Notes: a model not told the origin generated them from the sequence alone. Counted from the stretch's first letter, positions 1-9,311 are shown. The stretch: DNA of 64,000 nucleotides from Kovacikia minuta CCNUW1 (GCF_020091585.1 NZ_CP083582.1:1736001-1800000); one strand, 5' to 3'. Made by a program: numbers and translations.

Positions 1-564
1 CGAAAGATTGATCACAGCATCTTCGGGGACGACCGCGTACCACCCTGTTGTAGGGTTGGGAGTGGTTGGAATAAATACGCCCAGCATCGAGTTGGAGAAG
101 TGAGCTTGCGACTCCCCACTCACCCCGGTGACAAAACCCAGGGACCAGACCCCCTGACGGGGATATTCCACCAACACCACCCGTCGAAACTTACTGCCAC
201 TATCTTTTAGCAATGTTTCCAGAAGTTGCTTCAGGGTTTTGTAAATTGCCCCTGCCAGAGGAATTGCCTGAAGGATACGTTCCCCAAAATCTAGTAGCCA
301 GCGTCCAGCGATGTTTCGTGCCATCAAGCCGATTACAAGAATACAAAGCAAGGGAACTGCCAAACCGATCGCTAAATTGAGCAGGTTCAACAAAATCGGG
401 TGCAAGTCAACGAAAGGGTTCAGTTGCTTTGGAATGCGGGTCAGAAAATTGACAACCCAGTTAGCGACGGTAAATGTCAGCCAGATTGTCGTTGCCAGCG
501 GAATTACCACTAGCAGCCCTGCAATCAGGTCGTTTTTCAGATCTTGCTTGAAGCGCTGGAGCAC
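1..564 (-). CDS. DUF502 family membrane protein (3' end cut by window edge)
   Basis: The reading frame starts at a GTG at 564 and runs off the left edge after 188 codons, so the C-terminus is missing. The start LQRFKQDLKNDLIAGLLVVI is the typical opening of cyanobacterial DUF502 proteins. AAGGAG lies 12 bases before the GTG; no ATG exists in this frame because a TGA lies just upstream. Two hydrophobic segments follow (about residues 13-32 and 50-80), with the family pattern GLMARNIAGRWLLDFGE after them. The family is membrane-anchored and of unknown function. The family call is strong; the start is less certain. Confidence 0.85.
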   Translation of the reverse strand, partial: MLQRFKQDLKNDLIAGLLVVIPLATTIWLTFTVANWVVNFLTRIPKQLNPFVDLHPILLNLLNLAIGLAVPLLCILVIGLMARNIAGRWLLDFGERILQAIPLAGAIYKTLKQLLETLLKDSGSKFRRVVLVEYPRQGVWSLGFVTGVSGESQAHFSNSMLGVFIPTTPNPTTGWYAVVPEDAVINLS

Positions 565-1176
565 AGTTTGCCCAATCTCCTTAGAACCTTGCAGCAGAAC
601 ATCAAAACTCTCTCAAATGAAAATAAAAATGTAGTGAGAGGGGATCAGCCCAGGTTCGGACTTTTATCCATTTTGCCTCGATTCTGACCCACTTCACCGT
701 GAAACCTAAAATGCAACCTCCGGTCAAATTCAGCCTGAACTGATTTGCACTCCTATCTATAGTTTTAAGACCTGCCGCCCTTTCTGTAAAGTTTTGTTGC
801 TATTTTGAGTCTTTCAAGACAACAAATATAATCCTACGGCGTTTGGTATCTTATTTGACAATCTTTTAGCCAGAAAGTAGGGGTTGGGGAACGGGAGATA
901 GGGGAAATGGGGAAGTTTTAAGTTTTACAGCGGTTTTCAGATCAGTCAGCCACAGTCTCGTGAAGGGGGGTGTGGGGTGTGGGGTGTGGGGTGTGAGGTG
1001 TGGGGTGTGGGGTGTGGGGGGTGTGGGGTGTGGGGTGTGGTTAATCCAAATGAAACTGGCTGTAAGTTTTGAGTTTTAAGTGGTTGAGGGGTAAGGGAGG
1101 GGTGAGGGGTAAGGAATGAGCGGACAAATAAAATCCCACTGACGCCCATCCCTCTTCTGCCTTCTGCCTTTCACCC
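565..1176. repeat. Intergenic region with GGGTGTG heptamer array (965-1040)
   Basis: There is no convincing gene between the DUF502 protein and the HpsJ-like protein. About ten tandem copies of the heptamer GTGTGGG occupy 965-1040. G-rich imperfect repeats flank it on both sides, of the kind that recur throughout this window. The open frames across the array are low-complexity translations and not genes. Confidence 0.85.
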
Positions 1177-1929
1177 CTAGCTGCCCCGTGGTTCCTGTAA
1201 ATTAAACAATTGCCGCAGTCCAACCCAACCGATCGTGGCGTAGCCAAATGCCAGCAGCAGGCTATTTAAGCAAATTCGTAGCCCGGTCTGAAGCGCTCCT
1301 TTTCTGGTCTGGTCAACGATCTGCTGTTTCTGAGTTTGGATTTCCTTTTGTTTCTGATCACGGGCAGGCGCAATCTGGGCTTCCAGTGCCTTCGGATCGG
1401 ATTTCAATTTTTGCAACTGTTTTGCCCGGACTAACTCTTCTCCCTGAAGTTGTCCGGCTTTAATTGCCTGGTCAGCGGCATTCGCCTGAGCGTCTACCTG
1501 CGCCCTTAACTGCTGCACCTGGGCGTCAAGCTGGGCTTGCTGGCTGGCGGCATTCTGCTCTGCTTTTTTGATCTGGTCGTCTGCTGCCGATCGGGTTGTG
1601 CTGAAATGCCAGGGGGCAATTAACAGGAACGCCAGTCCCAAAACACTGGCTAACCAGAGTGCGGTTAACCTCAACCCTCTAGAACTACCGCTAGTAGCAG
1701 GGTCAGAATTGCTCTCTACCCAAAACCCGGTAAACAGGATCGCCAAACCGACGAGGGGAATAAACCCCCGATCGACCAGTTGTGTGGTCAAATTTAAGAC
1801 CCACTGGCTGTTTTGAAAATCCGCAGTGATGAGATAGACAATTAAATCGATTAGATAGGTCGAGATCAGAACGATTCCGACAAGTTTGAGGATGAGGGAG
1901 GTAAGGGGAGAGAGGCTGAAGGCTTTCAT
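1177..1929 (-). CDS. HpsJ-like membrane protein
   Basis: 250 residues starting at an ATG at 1929. There are two N-terminal membrane segments (about 12-35 and 50-68), a third near 88-108, then a long charged, Gln/Ala-rich coiled coil (about 115-205) and a final hydrophobic stretch (about 215-240). This architecture and the sequence match the HpsJ family, named for hormogonium polysaccharide secretion in Nostoc and also found beside cyanoexosortase loci. No hps or exosortase genes neighbour it here, so a role in motility or polysaccharide export is inferred from the family only. The 3' end is followed by an STRR-rich gap. Confidence 0.75.
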   Translation of the reverse strand: MKAFSLSPLTSLILKLVGIVLISTYLIDLIVYLITADFQNSQWVLNLTTQLVDRGFIPLVGLAILFTGFWVESNSDPATSGSSRGLRLTALWLASVLGLAFLLIAPWHFSTTRSAADDQIKKAEQNAASQQAQLDAQVQQLRAQVDAQANAADQAIKAGQLQGEELVRAKQLQKLKSDPKALEAQIAPARDQKQKEIQTQKQQIVDQTRKGALQTGLRICLNSLLLAFGYATIGWVGLRQLFNLQEPRGS

Positions 1930-2008
1930 TGCTTTCTTATGATTCTGATTCGGAAGTTTACTGGAAATGCGTTGACAAACACCTATAGTAAACTACTGGG
2001 TTAAACCT

Positions 2009-2043
2009 CAAGTAGGTGTTAGGTGTTAGGTGTCAGGTGTCAG
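2009..2043. repeat. AGGTGTT/AGGTGTC heptamer array before pgl
   Basis: About four to five copies of a 7-bp unit end only 14 bases before the pgl start codon and abut its ribosome binding region. Copy-number change here would alter the pgl leader. Confidence 0.8.
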
Positions 2044-2057
2044 GGAGTTTGCTGAGT

Positions 2058-2780
2058 ATGGATAAATTTGTGGAAGTATTTCCAGATCAGGCGACGTTGA
2101 TTCAACGGGCGCTGGAAATTGTGTTGGAGAAGGTCAAGGCGGCGATCGCTGAGCGGGGACAATGCACGATCGCGCTGGCGGGTGGAAATACCCCCAAGCC
2201 CCTGTATGAACAAATGGCAACTCAGGATTTGCCCTGGCGGGGAATTCATGTGTTTTGGGGGGATGAGCGTTACGTTCCGCCCGACCACCCAGACAGTAAT
2301 CAGGGAATGGCACGGCGTGCCTGGTTAGATCGGGTTCCGATCCCGCCGATTAACATTCATCCCATGCCGACAGATGTTGCCGAGCCGATCGAGGCAGCGA
2401 ACAAACACGAGGCGGAGTTGCAGGAATTTTTTCAGCTCCAACCGGGGGAATTTCCTGCCTTTGATATTATTTTGCTGGGGATGGGGGACGACGGGCATAC
2501 CGCTTCCCTGTTTCCCCATACTGAGGCCCTTCAGGTACACGATCGCCTGATCACCGTTGGCAACAAAGATGGTCAGCCTCGTCTAACCTTTACCGTTCCG
2601 CTAATTAACCATGCCCGTGCGGTCATTTTTATCGCCGCTGGGGCAGGTAAGCGCCATGCTTTGGATCACATTTTTGCGCCTTCGGCAGATGCAACCACCT
2701 ATCCTGCCCGTCTAATTCAACCTGAGGGAGAACTTTGGTGGCTGTTGGATCAAACAGCTGGACAGGATTTAAAGTCATAA
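2058..2780 (+). CDS. pgl: 6-phosphogluconolactonase
   Basis: 240 residues. It hydrolyses 6-phosphogluconolactone to 6-phosphogluconate, step two of the oxidative pentose phosphate pathway, in the cytosol. Family motifs are visible: ALAGGNTPKPLYEQ near the N-terminus, FWGDERYVPPDHPDSN, and LLGMGDDGHTASLFPHT. I start at the ATG at 2058 (MDKFVEVFP) because the frame upstream only translates the GGTGTTA/GGTGTCA repeat; GGGAG lies 11 bases before it. The gene stands alone, with FHA-protein genes downstream on the same strand. Confidence 0.95.
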   Translation: MDKFVEVFPDQATLIQRALEIVLEKVKAAIAERGQCTIALAGGNTPKPLYEQMATQDLPWRGIHVFWGDERYVPPDHPDSNQGMARRAWLDRVPIPPINIHPMPTDVAEPIEAANKHEAELQEFFQLQPGEFPAFDIILLGMGDDGHTASLFPHTEALQVHDRLITVGNKDGQPRLTFTVPLINHARAVIFIAAGAGKRHALDHIFAPSADATTYPARLIQPEGELWWLLDQTAGQDLKS

Positions 2781-2923
2781 TAAGCAGAACAACCACGGTT
2801 GAATTGCCAGCACTCCAATAAGGACTGCTGTGGATTGCTCTACTAGATTAAGAACTGTTCCCAAATTAGATTAGGGCTGCAAAAATTACGCTATAACCTT
2901 CACCTGATGTAAGGGAAAATTCC

Positions 2924-3700
2924 ATGATTGTTTGCCCGAATTGCACTCATCAAAATCCGGATGGAGCAGTTCAGTGTGAGGCATGTTACACGCCCCTACC
3001 CGCTACAATGGGTTGCCCCAATTGTGGTTCGACTGTTCAGGTCGATGCCAGCTTTTGTGGGCAGTGCGGGTTTAATTTGAGCGCTATCGGAACTCAGGCA
3101 GCCAGTAGTGCCGTTCAGCCCCCCCCGCCTGTGCCCGTTTCTTCGCCATCGGGCGTGCCCAGTTTGATCCCACCCGATCCGCTGGTGCCTCCTGATCCAA
3201 TCGTTGGAGTTCCTCCGGTTCCTAATTCGATCGCTGCCAGTGCTGCTCCATCCCCCGATGTACCGGTGCCACCACCGCCCGTTCCTGTGACGAAGCAACC
3301 TGTTGCTCCGTCAGAAGGTGGGGCTGCGCCCGCACAACCCAGGGCAGCTGGACCCAGTACCCAACTGCAACAGGCGAAGGTACAGCTTTTGCATGTGCAG
3401 ACGAATACTCCGGTCGAGCTACCCCAAAGTTTGTCGGTTATTCATATTGGCAAACCGAACGATCGCATCCCTCCAGATGTGGATGTTTCAGGATTTCCTG
3501 ACTCTGAAATCGTGTCACGAATCCATGCCGATATCCGCGTCGAGGGGGATTCATTCTACATCGAAGATGTGGGAAGCTCGAATGGAACCTACATTAATAA
3601 CGCACCGCTGCCAATGGGAAATCGTCACCGCTTGCGCCACGGCGATCGTGTCGCTTTAGGCAAGGGAGATAAGGTTACATTTCTGTTTCAGCTTTCTTAG
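2924..3700 (+). CDS. Zinc-ribbon and FHA-domain protein
   Basis: 258 residues. The N-terminus carries two CxxC zinc-ribbon pairs (CPNC at 4-7, CEAC at 18-21; CPNC near 31 and CGQC near 46). A Pro/Val-rich disordered linker follows (about 65-135), then a C-terminal FHA domain (about 160-258) with the phosphothreonine-binding pattern G-K, SRIHADI and SSNGTYIN. FHA domains bind phosphothreonine peptides, so this is likely an adaptor in Ser/Thr kinase signalling. It lies 97 bases upstream of another FHA protein fused to a kinase-like domain, suggesting a shared pathway. Partners cannot be read from sequence. Confidence 0.85.
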   Translation: MIVCPNCTHQNPDGAVQCEACYTPLPATMGCPNCGSTVQVDASFCGQCGFNLSAIGTQAASSAVQPPPPVPVSSPSGVPSLIPPDPLVPPDPIVGVPPVPNSIAASAAPSPDVPVPPPPVPVTKQPVAPSEGGAAPAQPRAAGPSTQLQQAKVQLLHVQTNTPVELPQSLSVIHIGKPNDRIPPDVDVSGFPDSEIVSRIHADIRVEGDSFYIEDVGSSNGTYINNAPLPMGNRHRLRHGDRVALGKGDKVTFLFQLS

Positions 3701-3797
3701 GTTAATTTTTTAGTGGAAAGCAACGTAGGATAGAATCAAGTTTTCGGACGGTAGCAGTCTCCGTTGCAGTCTACCATCTAGACTCCATAGCGCCAGT

Positions 3798-5228
3798 GTG
3801 ATTACGCTAACCCTCTTGCATCCAATTCAGTCGATTCCCGTTCAAAGCTGGACTTTTGAACAAGATTCTGTTGTCCGGATCGGGCGATCGACCGACAACC
3901 ACGTTATTCTCTACAGCGCGGTGGTTTCTCGACACCATGTTGAGTTACGCAAGGTCGATTCCCATTGGGAAATCGTCAACCTGGGCGCAAATGGAACCTA
4001 TTTGGATGGGAAGCGAATTACTCAGGTTCCAGTGGAGGACGGGGTAATTATCCGATTGGCACGATCGGGACCCAATATTCAAATTCATATCGGTCCATCC
4101 GCTTCCAAAGCATCCCAGGGGGCTACTGGAGAAAACACATTAGCTCAGCGAATTAAATTAAAGGCAACGGAAACCCTGCCTGAGAAAGAAGACACCGGCG
4201 AGCTTGACAAAGCTGAACCATCCCCTGTTATCCCCACTCCTATTACGATTCAGCCCGAATCTGATGAGGGTGAGGCGGCTCCAAAATTGGAAACACCTGA
4301 TGGCAGCCACCCCCCGATGACGGCAATGGAAGGAGAAAATCCTGCGCCAGCGGAAGTCGTTCCTGGTTCATCAAAGGGGTTGGTTAATTGCTCCCATCCC
4401 CGCGCCAGGGGGGACGTGCTGTTTTGCCCGGATTGTGGGCAACCCTTGCAAACCTTGCAAACCGTAGGGGAGTATCAGGTCATCAAAACCCTCAGCCAGA
4501 CTGGAATTGGGTTTTCTCAGCTAGTTTGGCGAAATGGGCAGAGCCTTTTGTTAAAAACTCTCAACCCTGATTGGGTCACAAATTCAGTCGCCAGAGATTT
4601 GTTTGAACAGCAAGCTAAACGGTTGATTCAGTTGCGCCATCCTGGCATTCCTCAGTACATGAATTTTTTTGTTGAAAATGAGCAGCCGTACCTGGTTCGA
4701 GAGCAGGTCTATGGGCAGGATCTATATCAGCATGTGAAGCGGAAGGGCGTATTGCCACAGGCGGAAGCGATCGCTGTTATCCAGCAAGTTTGCGAGGTGC
4801 TGGATTATCTGCACCAGCAATCGCCCCCTTTCCTGCACGAAGACCTGAAACCAGAAAACCTGATTCTGCAACCTCTGACGGTTGCTAATCCCAAAATCAC
4901 GGTCGTTGGCTTTGTTTCCCTCAAATCTCTGGAAACGGACGACCAACTTTCTCCTATGGGATATACCGCTCCAGAACAGCAACAGGGACAAGCAACCCCC
5001 GCTTCCGACCTGTTTGCCCTGGGTCCTATCCTGCTATATCTGCTGACCGGGAAAGAACCGATCGAATTCTATGCTCAGCAGGAGGAAGGGTTCCGCCTCT
5101 ATCCAGAATCCGCTTCACAGCTATCCCCAGAACTGATCACCATCATCCGCAAACTGACCAATCCCCACCCCAGCGATCGCTACACCAACGCCAGGGAAGT
5201 AGCAGAAGGATTGAATCAAGTGCGCTAA
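3798..5228 (+). CDS. FHA domain plus kinase-like domain (probable pseudokinase)
   Basis: 476 residues from a GTG start. The FHA domain (about 20-95) has IGR, SRHHVE and GANGTYLDG. After an acidic linker comes a CxxC-type zinc motif (CPDC near 213) and a protein-kinase fold (about 226-476). Visible kinase features: the ATP lysine in LLLKTL (near 252), HEDLKPENL in the catalytic loop (near 347; usual HRD is HED), and MGYTAPEQ. The DFG metal-binding aspartate is missing: the aligned segment reads VVGFVSL (near 369). The glycine-rich loop (LSQTGIGFSQ) is also atypical. It is probably a weakly active or inactive kinase working with the FHA protein upstream. The family is common in cyanobacteria. 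Confidence 0.8.
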   Translation: MITLTLLHPIQSIPVQSWTFEQDSVVRIGRSTDNHVILYSAVVSRHHVELRKVDSHWEIVNLGANGTYLDGKRITQVPVEDGVIIRLARSGPNIQIHIGPSASKASQGATGENTLAQRIKLKATETLPEKEDTGELDKAEPSPVIPTPITIQPESDEGEAAPKLETPDGSHPPMTAMEGENPAPAEVVPGSSKGLVNCSHPRARGDVLFCPDCGQPLQTLQTVGEYQVIKTLSQTGIGFSQLVWRNGQSLLLKTLNPDWVTNSVARDLFEQQAKRLIQLRHPGIPQYMNFFVENEQPYLVREQVYGQDLYQHVKRKGVLPQAEAIAVIQQVCEVLDYLHQQSPPFLHEDLKPENLILQPLTVANPKITVVGFVSLKSLETDDQLSPMGYTAPEQQQGQATPASDLFALGPILLYLLTGKEPIEFYAQQEEGFRLYPESASQLSPELITIIRKLTNPHPSDRYTNAREVAEGLNQVR

Positions 5229-5266
5229 AAATCAGTTAGAACCTCCCATCTGACTGAAACCTTTTG

Positions 5267-6316
5267 CTACCGAGTATCGATTCCCCTAACCTGAGGGGCT
5301 ATCGTTCTCCCTTTACGAAACGGGATCATCAGGGCTTTAGGATAGCCTGCCCGACGGGACATGAGCGTGAGCGCCAGAATGCTGAAAATGTAGGGCAGCA
5401 TGAGGAACACCTGATAGGGAATGAAGGCACCAATCTGCTGCTGCAAGCGCAATTGAAGCGCATCAAATCCGGCAAACAGGAGGGCACCGAGTAACGCTTT
5501 GAACGGTTGCCAGGAAGCGAAAATGACCAGCGCAATGCAGATCCAACCGCGCCCATTAATCAGATTCACAAAGAAGGAGTCGAAGGCGGAGAGGGTAAGA
5601 AAGGACCCTGCGATCGCCATTAACCCACTGCCCACCATCACAGCCCCCATGCGCACCGCAAAGACACTGATGCCCTGGGCTTCAACTGCATGGGGATTTT
5701 CTCCTACCATTCGCACTGCCAGTCCCAGAGGTGTCCGGTACAGAACATACGCCACAATGCCTACCATCAGCAGCGCCAAATAAGTCAGAGGGGTTTGCGC
5801 AAAAACTGCTTGCCCAATCAATGGAAGTTGCGACAGAAGTGGGAGGGGATAGGGCTGAAATGGGGTAATTTTGGGGGGAGTGGTGGCTTGTGGCAACAGC
5901 ACCCGGTAAAAGAAATAGGCCAGGTTTGCCGCCAGTAGGGTTATACCAATGCCTGTGACGTGCTGCGACAGCCCCAAGTAGACAGTAAATAGGCCGTGCA
6001 AACAACCCAATAAAATTCCAACTCCTGCCGCTAACAACACCCCCAGCCACAAGTTAGCTCCCTGGTACACCGCTGCCCAACTAACCAGTGCACCGATCGT
6101 CATGATTCCTTCAATTCCCAGGTTGAGCACGCCTGCCCGTTCACACAGTAACTCGCCCAATGTCCCAAAAATGAGCGGGCTGGCAATCCGAATGGTTGCT
6201 GTCCAAAATTCAACCCCTAGCAGCAAATTGAGTGCATCCAATGAAGCGAAACCCACCCCTAAAAATGTTGTGTTTACTATATCAGAACCAATTAGGGACT
6301 CGCTGAGAAATACCAT
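5267..6316 (-). CDS. ABC transporter permease, nucleoside/basic-membrane-protein type
   Basis: 349 residues with 8-10 hydrophobic segments. The block LGELLCERAGVLNLGIEGIM, followed by QHVTGIGITLLAANL, is diagnostic of the permease family of BmpA-type nucleoside (NupQ-like) ABC importers. I place the start at the ATG at 6316 because GGAGGA sits 7 bases before it; the frame stays open to a GTG at 6409, but that extension has no family similarity I recognise. The partner permease, ATPase and binding protein are not in this window. The substrate is inferred from the family (purine nucleosides or related). It converges with the kinase-like gene to its left. Confidence 0.85.
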   Translation of the reverse strand: MVFLSESLIGSDIVNTTFLGVGFASLDALNLLLGVEFWTATIRIASPLIFGTLGELLCERAGVLNLGIEGIMTIGALVSWAAVYQGANLWLGVLLAAGVGILLGCLHGLFTVYLGLSQHVTGIGITLLAANLAYFFYRVLLPQATTPPKITPFQPYPLPLLSQLPLIGQAVFAQTPLTYLALLMVGIVAYVLYRTPLGLAVRMVGENPHAVEAQGISVFAVRMGAVMVGSGLMAIAGSFLTLSAFDSFFVNLINGRGWICIALVIFASWQPFKALLGALLFAGFDALQLRLQQQIGAFIPYQVFLMLPYIFSILALTLMSRRAGYPKALMIPFRKGRTIAPQVRGIDTR

Positions 6317-6535
6317 CCCGCTTTCCTCCACCCATGCACCCATCCCCCCTTCAACCTGGGATTGATTGGTACGCCCATTCCTGACAGGGATAGTCGCAGG
6401 TTTTACCACCGCTCATCTGCCACTCTAAACCGCGCTCCTTAAAGATTTCATATAGACGGGAACATTCGTCAGGGTCAACAGTGCGCCCCCCGTAAGTCGA
6501 GATAGGTGTACTCCCATCTATTTTGCAGGAGAATT

Positions 6536-6820
6536 ATGCAGCATCTAGCGATCCATTTGGTTGTTGCGGTTATTGCTGCCAGTATCGCCAACATTCTAAT
6601 TCCACGGCGCATTCCTGGTCGGTTTTTGGGGCTGATTCTGACAGGTCTTGTAGGTGTGTGGGCTGGTGAAATTGTGTTCAAAGTCCTCAAGGGTTATGGG
6701 GTTAACAATGCCGTTTTCCATTGGGGCATCCTTGGCATTCCACTGATTCCGTCTATTGTTGGTTCAGTCATTGTCCTGTTTGTTGTTACCACTCTTTTTC
6801 ATCCAAGACGTTACATGTAA
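6536..6820 (+). CDS. GlsB/YeaQ/YmgE family membrane protein
   Basis: 94 residues with three predicted membrane helices (about 6-23, 30-48, 68-88) and the family's glycine-rich pattern (GRFLGLILTGLVGVWAGE). A clear ribosome site, GCAGGAG, sits 5 bases before the ATG at 6536; a longer frame upstream has no support. The family (transglycosylase-associated or stress-response) consists of small inner-membrane proteins of poorly defined function. It is a single gene without an obvious operon. Confidence 0.85.
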   Translation: MQHLAIHLVVAVIAASIANILIPRRIPGRFLGLILTGLVGVWAGEIVFKVLKGYGVNNAVFHWGILGIPLIPSIVGSVIVLFVVTTLFHPRRYM

Positions 6821-7595
6821 GGAGTTTGGGTACGGTGGGCTTTCTCATTCACGTCATCGCACAACGCTCAATGAGCCAAAAATTGAAGCTGTGCCAGATC
6901 GGTTTTATCGTCAAAGGGATGTCGGTTTTTTTGTTTCTACTTTAAAAAAAGACTCTAGAGCAATAGTTCTGTAATACCGATTTAAATGAACTTCCGGGCA
7001 AATGCGAACCATCGTAGGAGTGGGTTTCGTTAAGATGATTGGTTTAGCTGAATCGGTACGGACTAAACCTACCCCTACAGGCATCTGCCCTATTCTCAAT
7101 TTAATGGCAAGGCTGCCCCTGGGATCGGGCTACTCTCCACGAAAATTCTCGAATCGGATGGCAGGAGGCAGGCAGGAAAGGCGATCGCGCTTTAGCAGTG
7201 CAGTTTTACAAATCCTATCCCCCTACATCGCTGCGCCATTCAGAAACCTGAAGCAAGAACTCCCCTGCCCCAATCAGGAATTTTGCCAGATTTGTTAAAA
7301 AACTTCACTTGACGTTATTGAGAATAGTTCCTAATGTGTTGAAGGGCAGTTATTGAATATCAATCTCAATAAGCTTGAGGTTGATGAGGCTGATAGGTCT
7401 TCTCAAAGAGCGCGATCGCAGGTGTCCTGGCTAGTAGTACACATGGCGGCAATACTGTTCTTCCTCAGCACTCAGCACTGCCAAACCAAAGGGTTCCGAA
7501 CTTCCGCCAAGGTCTACTAGCCATCTCACCAGGGAACCTTTTGCGCCATCGTTAATAATAAAGAGTTGCAATAGCTTGCAAGTAAAGGAACAAAC
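6821..7595. other. Intergenic region with a hairpin repeat (7014-7078)
   Basis: No gene is supported in this gap. A hairpin repeat has arms GTAGGAGTGGGTTT (7014-7027) and AAACCTACCCCTAC (7065-7078). It resembles the larger hairpins at 63.6 and 63.9 kb. A second inverted pair, TGGCTAGTAG near 7427 and CTACTAGCCA near 7517, flanks a HIP1-containing stretch. An open frame at 7002-7298 crosses the hairpin and shows no protein-like features. Confidence 0.6.
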
Positions 7596-8369
7596 ATGAT
7601 TGATGCCCTAGATGCACTTTGGCTTAACACAAGCCCCAGCTTAAACTATCTCAATCAGCCATTACTGAAGTATTTAGCCCAATCAGTTGTGATTGCAAAC
7701 TGGGAATACCAGCAAACTCAGGATGAAGCCTGTTCCCTTCAAGTTGCAGTTACGTTATTACACGACTATTTGAAACAGCGTGATCGCCCGATCCATCTCA
7801 TCGGTCATGGGATGAGTGGCGTTGTGGCTTTAACCTATGCCCGACAATTTCCAGCACGGGTGCGATCGTTGACGCTATTATCTGTAGCGAGTCAATCGGC
7901 AATTACCTGGCATGCTCATTACTATGTGCAACGTCAGTTATTTGCCTGTAGCCGCAGACGCCTATTGACCCATACTATTTTCAACCTGTTTGGCAACACC
8001 GTTCCACAACCTGAAGACCAATTATTAACAGCCCTCAACTATGACCTGGACCGAGCATTGGGGTTGCATTCCCTATTCGGAATTGCTCAACTCCCTCAGG
8101 ATGGGGTGTCAATGCCTTTACTCGTTTGTGGAGGTGCAATGGATTCGATCGTATGTCCACCTGACATAGAAGCCTGGCGTCATTGGCTAAAGCCTGAAGA
8201 TGCCCTATGGCAATGTCCAGAGGGACGGCATTTCTTTCATTACTTTCATTCCCAGTTGGTTGGCGATCGCATTTTAGCGTTCTGGCGATCAACATTAATC
8301 AAGCGTTCAATTCAGCATCAGATTCCTGATCAGTCAGATTGTTCTACCATTGTTCATTCACGTCCTTAG
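7596..8369 (+). CDS. Alpha/beta-fold hydrolase-like protein lacking the nucleophile serine
   Basis: 257 residues. AAAGGA lies 8 bases before the ATG. The fold is shown by HLIGHGMSGVVALTYARQFP (about 68-87), which aligns with the nucleophile elbow GHSMGG of typical hydrolases; here the serine position is glycine (GHGMSG). A candidate acid (MDSIVCP) and a histidine (GRHFFHYFH) are present near the C-terminus. Either a shifted residue serves, or the protein is non-catalytic. It is shorter at the N-terminus than usual, beginning close to the second strand. The substrate is unknown. Confidence 0.65.
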   Translation: MIDALDALWLNTSPSLNYLNQPLLKYLAQSVVIANWEYQQTQDEACSLQVAVTLLHDYLKQRDRPIHLIGHGMSGVVALTYARQFPARVRSLTLLSVASQSAITWHAHYYVQRQLFACSRRRLLTHTIFNLFGNTVPQPEDQLLTALNYDLDRALGLHSLFGIAQLPQDGVSMPLLVCGGAMDSIVCPPDIEAWRHWLKPEDALWQCPEGRHFFHYFHSQLVGDRILAFWRSTLIKRSIQHQIPDQSDCSTIVHSRP

Positions 8370-8396
8370 CCTATCTCTTTCCAGGTCAGCTGATTG

Positions 8397-8618
8397 ATGG
8401 CTCGCGGACTCTCTAATCCTTCCCCACCTCTGTTTTTAAGATTGGTTTGTTGTGCCGCTGCCGGGTTGTTCATAGCTGGTTTTGTTTGGAGTTTGTGGCT
8501 TGCCTCGCGCGATGGTACGCGTCATTTGCAGAAGCGCCTTAACCGACGAGGCGGGCGATCGCGCTTAAGCTCGTTGGCGGTGCTGAGAAAATCCCCAGGC
8601 AAAGATGACTGCAATTAG
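8397..8618 (+). CDS. Possible small membrane protein
   Basis: 73 codons from an ATG at 8397. One hydrophobic segment (about 12-30) is followed by a basic tail. The 3' part overlaps the end of the TerC gene on the other strand by 54 bases and there is no clear ribosome binding site. It starts 27 bases after the hydrolase gene on the same strand, which is its only positional support. It could equally be chance. Confidence 0.25.
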   Translation: MARGLSNPSPPLFLRLVCCAAAGLFIAGFVWSLWLASRDGTRHLQKRLNRRGGRSRLSSLAVLRKSPGKDDCN

Positions 8619-9242
8619 GCTAATCATCAGCCACTCTGGCGGAACTAGCGCTGGAGCAACCACACGTAATAGCAATCGCAATCCAACTAAAGCAACTGCA
8701 ACGTAGCCCGCAGCTTCTAGATGCAAAAACTCTTCCAGCCAGCGGATAAATAATCCTGCCAGGAAACGAAGCGTCACAATGCCAATGGTGCCACCCAATA
8801 AAATTAACCACAGATCCTGGGAGATTGCGATCGCGGTCGTCACACTATCTAGAGAGAATGCCAGATCTGTCACCGCGATCAGAGGAATCACCTGCCAGAG
8901 CGATTTTGCCGTCATCGATCGATTGCCCTGATCCACTTGCTTGGCTGCAAAATATTGCCAGGACAACCACAGAAGATAAAGCGCGCCAGCCAATTCAAAT
9001 TGCCAGAACTGAATAATCCAGGTTGCGCTGACAATCAGCAGCATTCGTAGCCCATAAGCAATGGCTAAGCCAATATTGAGGGCACGTCGTTCCAGCTTTG
9101 GATTGTGCAAGGATTGAGACAATGTGGCTAACGCGATCGCATTATCTGCTGACAAGACTGCTTCTAAAGCAACCAGCACGATCAGCAGGGAAAGGGTTTC
9201 AACACCCCAATTAAACGGAGACTCAAAAATAAAATCCAGCAT
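8565..9242 (-). CDS. TerC family integral membrane protein
   Basis: 225 residues with about seven membrane segments. The TerC signature acidic residues are visible: ALEAVLSADNAIAL near 27-40 and TDLAFSLDSVTTAIA near 124-138, the two inverted halves with D/N motifs within membrane. The family is linked to manganese or other metal efflux and, in cyanobacteria and plants, to thylakoid membrane assembly. It probably forms an operon with the small genes at 9312-9521 and 9528-9812 upstream. The 69-base gap before it leaves no room for a yybP-ykoY manganese riboswitch. Confidence 0.85.
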   Translation of the reverse strand: MLDFIFESPFNWGVETLSLLIVLVALEAVLSADNAIALATLSQSLHNPKLERRALNIGLAIAYGLRMLLIVSATWIIQFWQFELAGALYLLWLSWQYFAAKQVDQGNRSMTAKSLWQVIPLIAVTDLAFSLDSVTTAIAISQDLWLILLGGTIGIVTLRFLAGLFIRWLEEFLHLEAAGYVAVALVGLRLLLRVVAPALVPPEWLMISLIAVIFAWGFSQHRQRA

Positions 9243-9311
9243 TACTTCTGTCCAATTTAGTCAATTATCCAGTGAGACCAGTCAACGGAATGGTCTGCGT
9301 TTTGGGAAGGT

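Noticed and set aside
946-1247. Open frames with HTPHP repeats and upstream continuation
   Set aside because: Translation of the GGGTGTG array; no start or ribosome site.
7002-7298. 98-codon frame
   Set aside because: Crosses a hairpin repeat and has mixed, non-protein-like composition.
9243-9311. yybP-ykoY manganese riboswitch before TerC
   Set aside because: The gap is only 69 bases and shows no matching structure.
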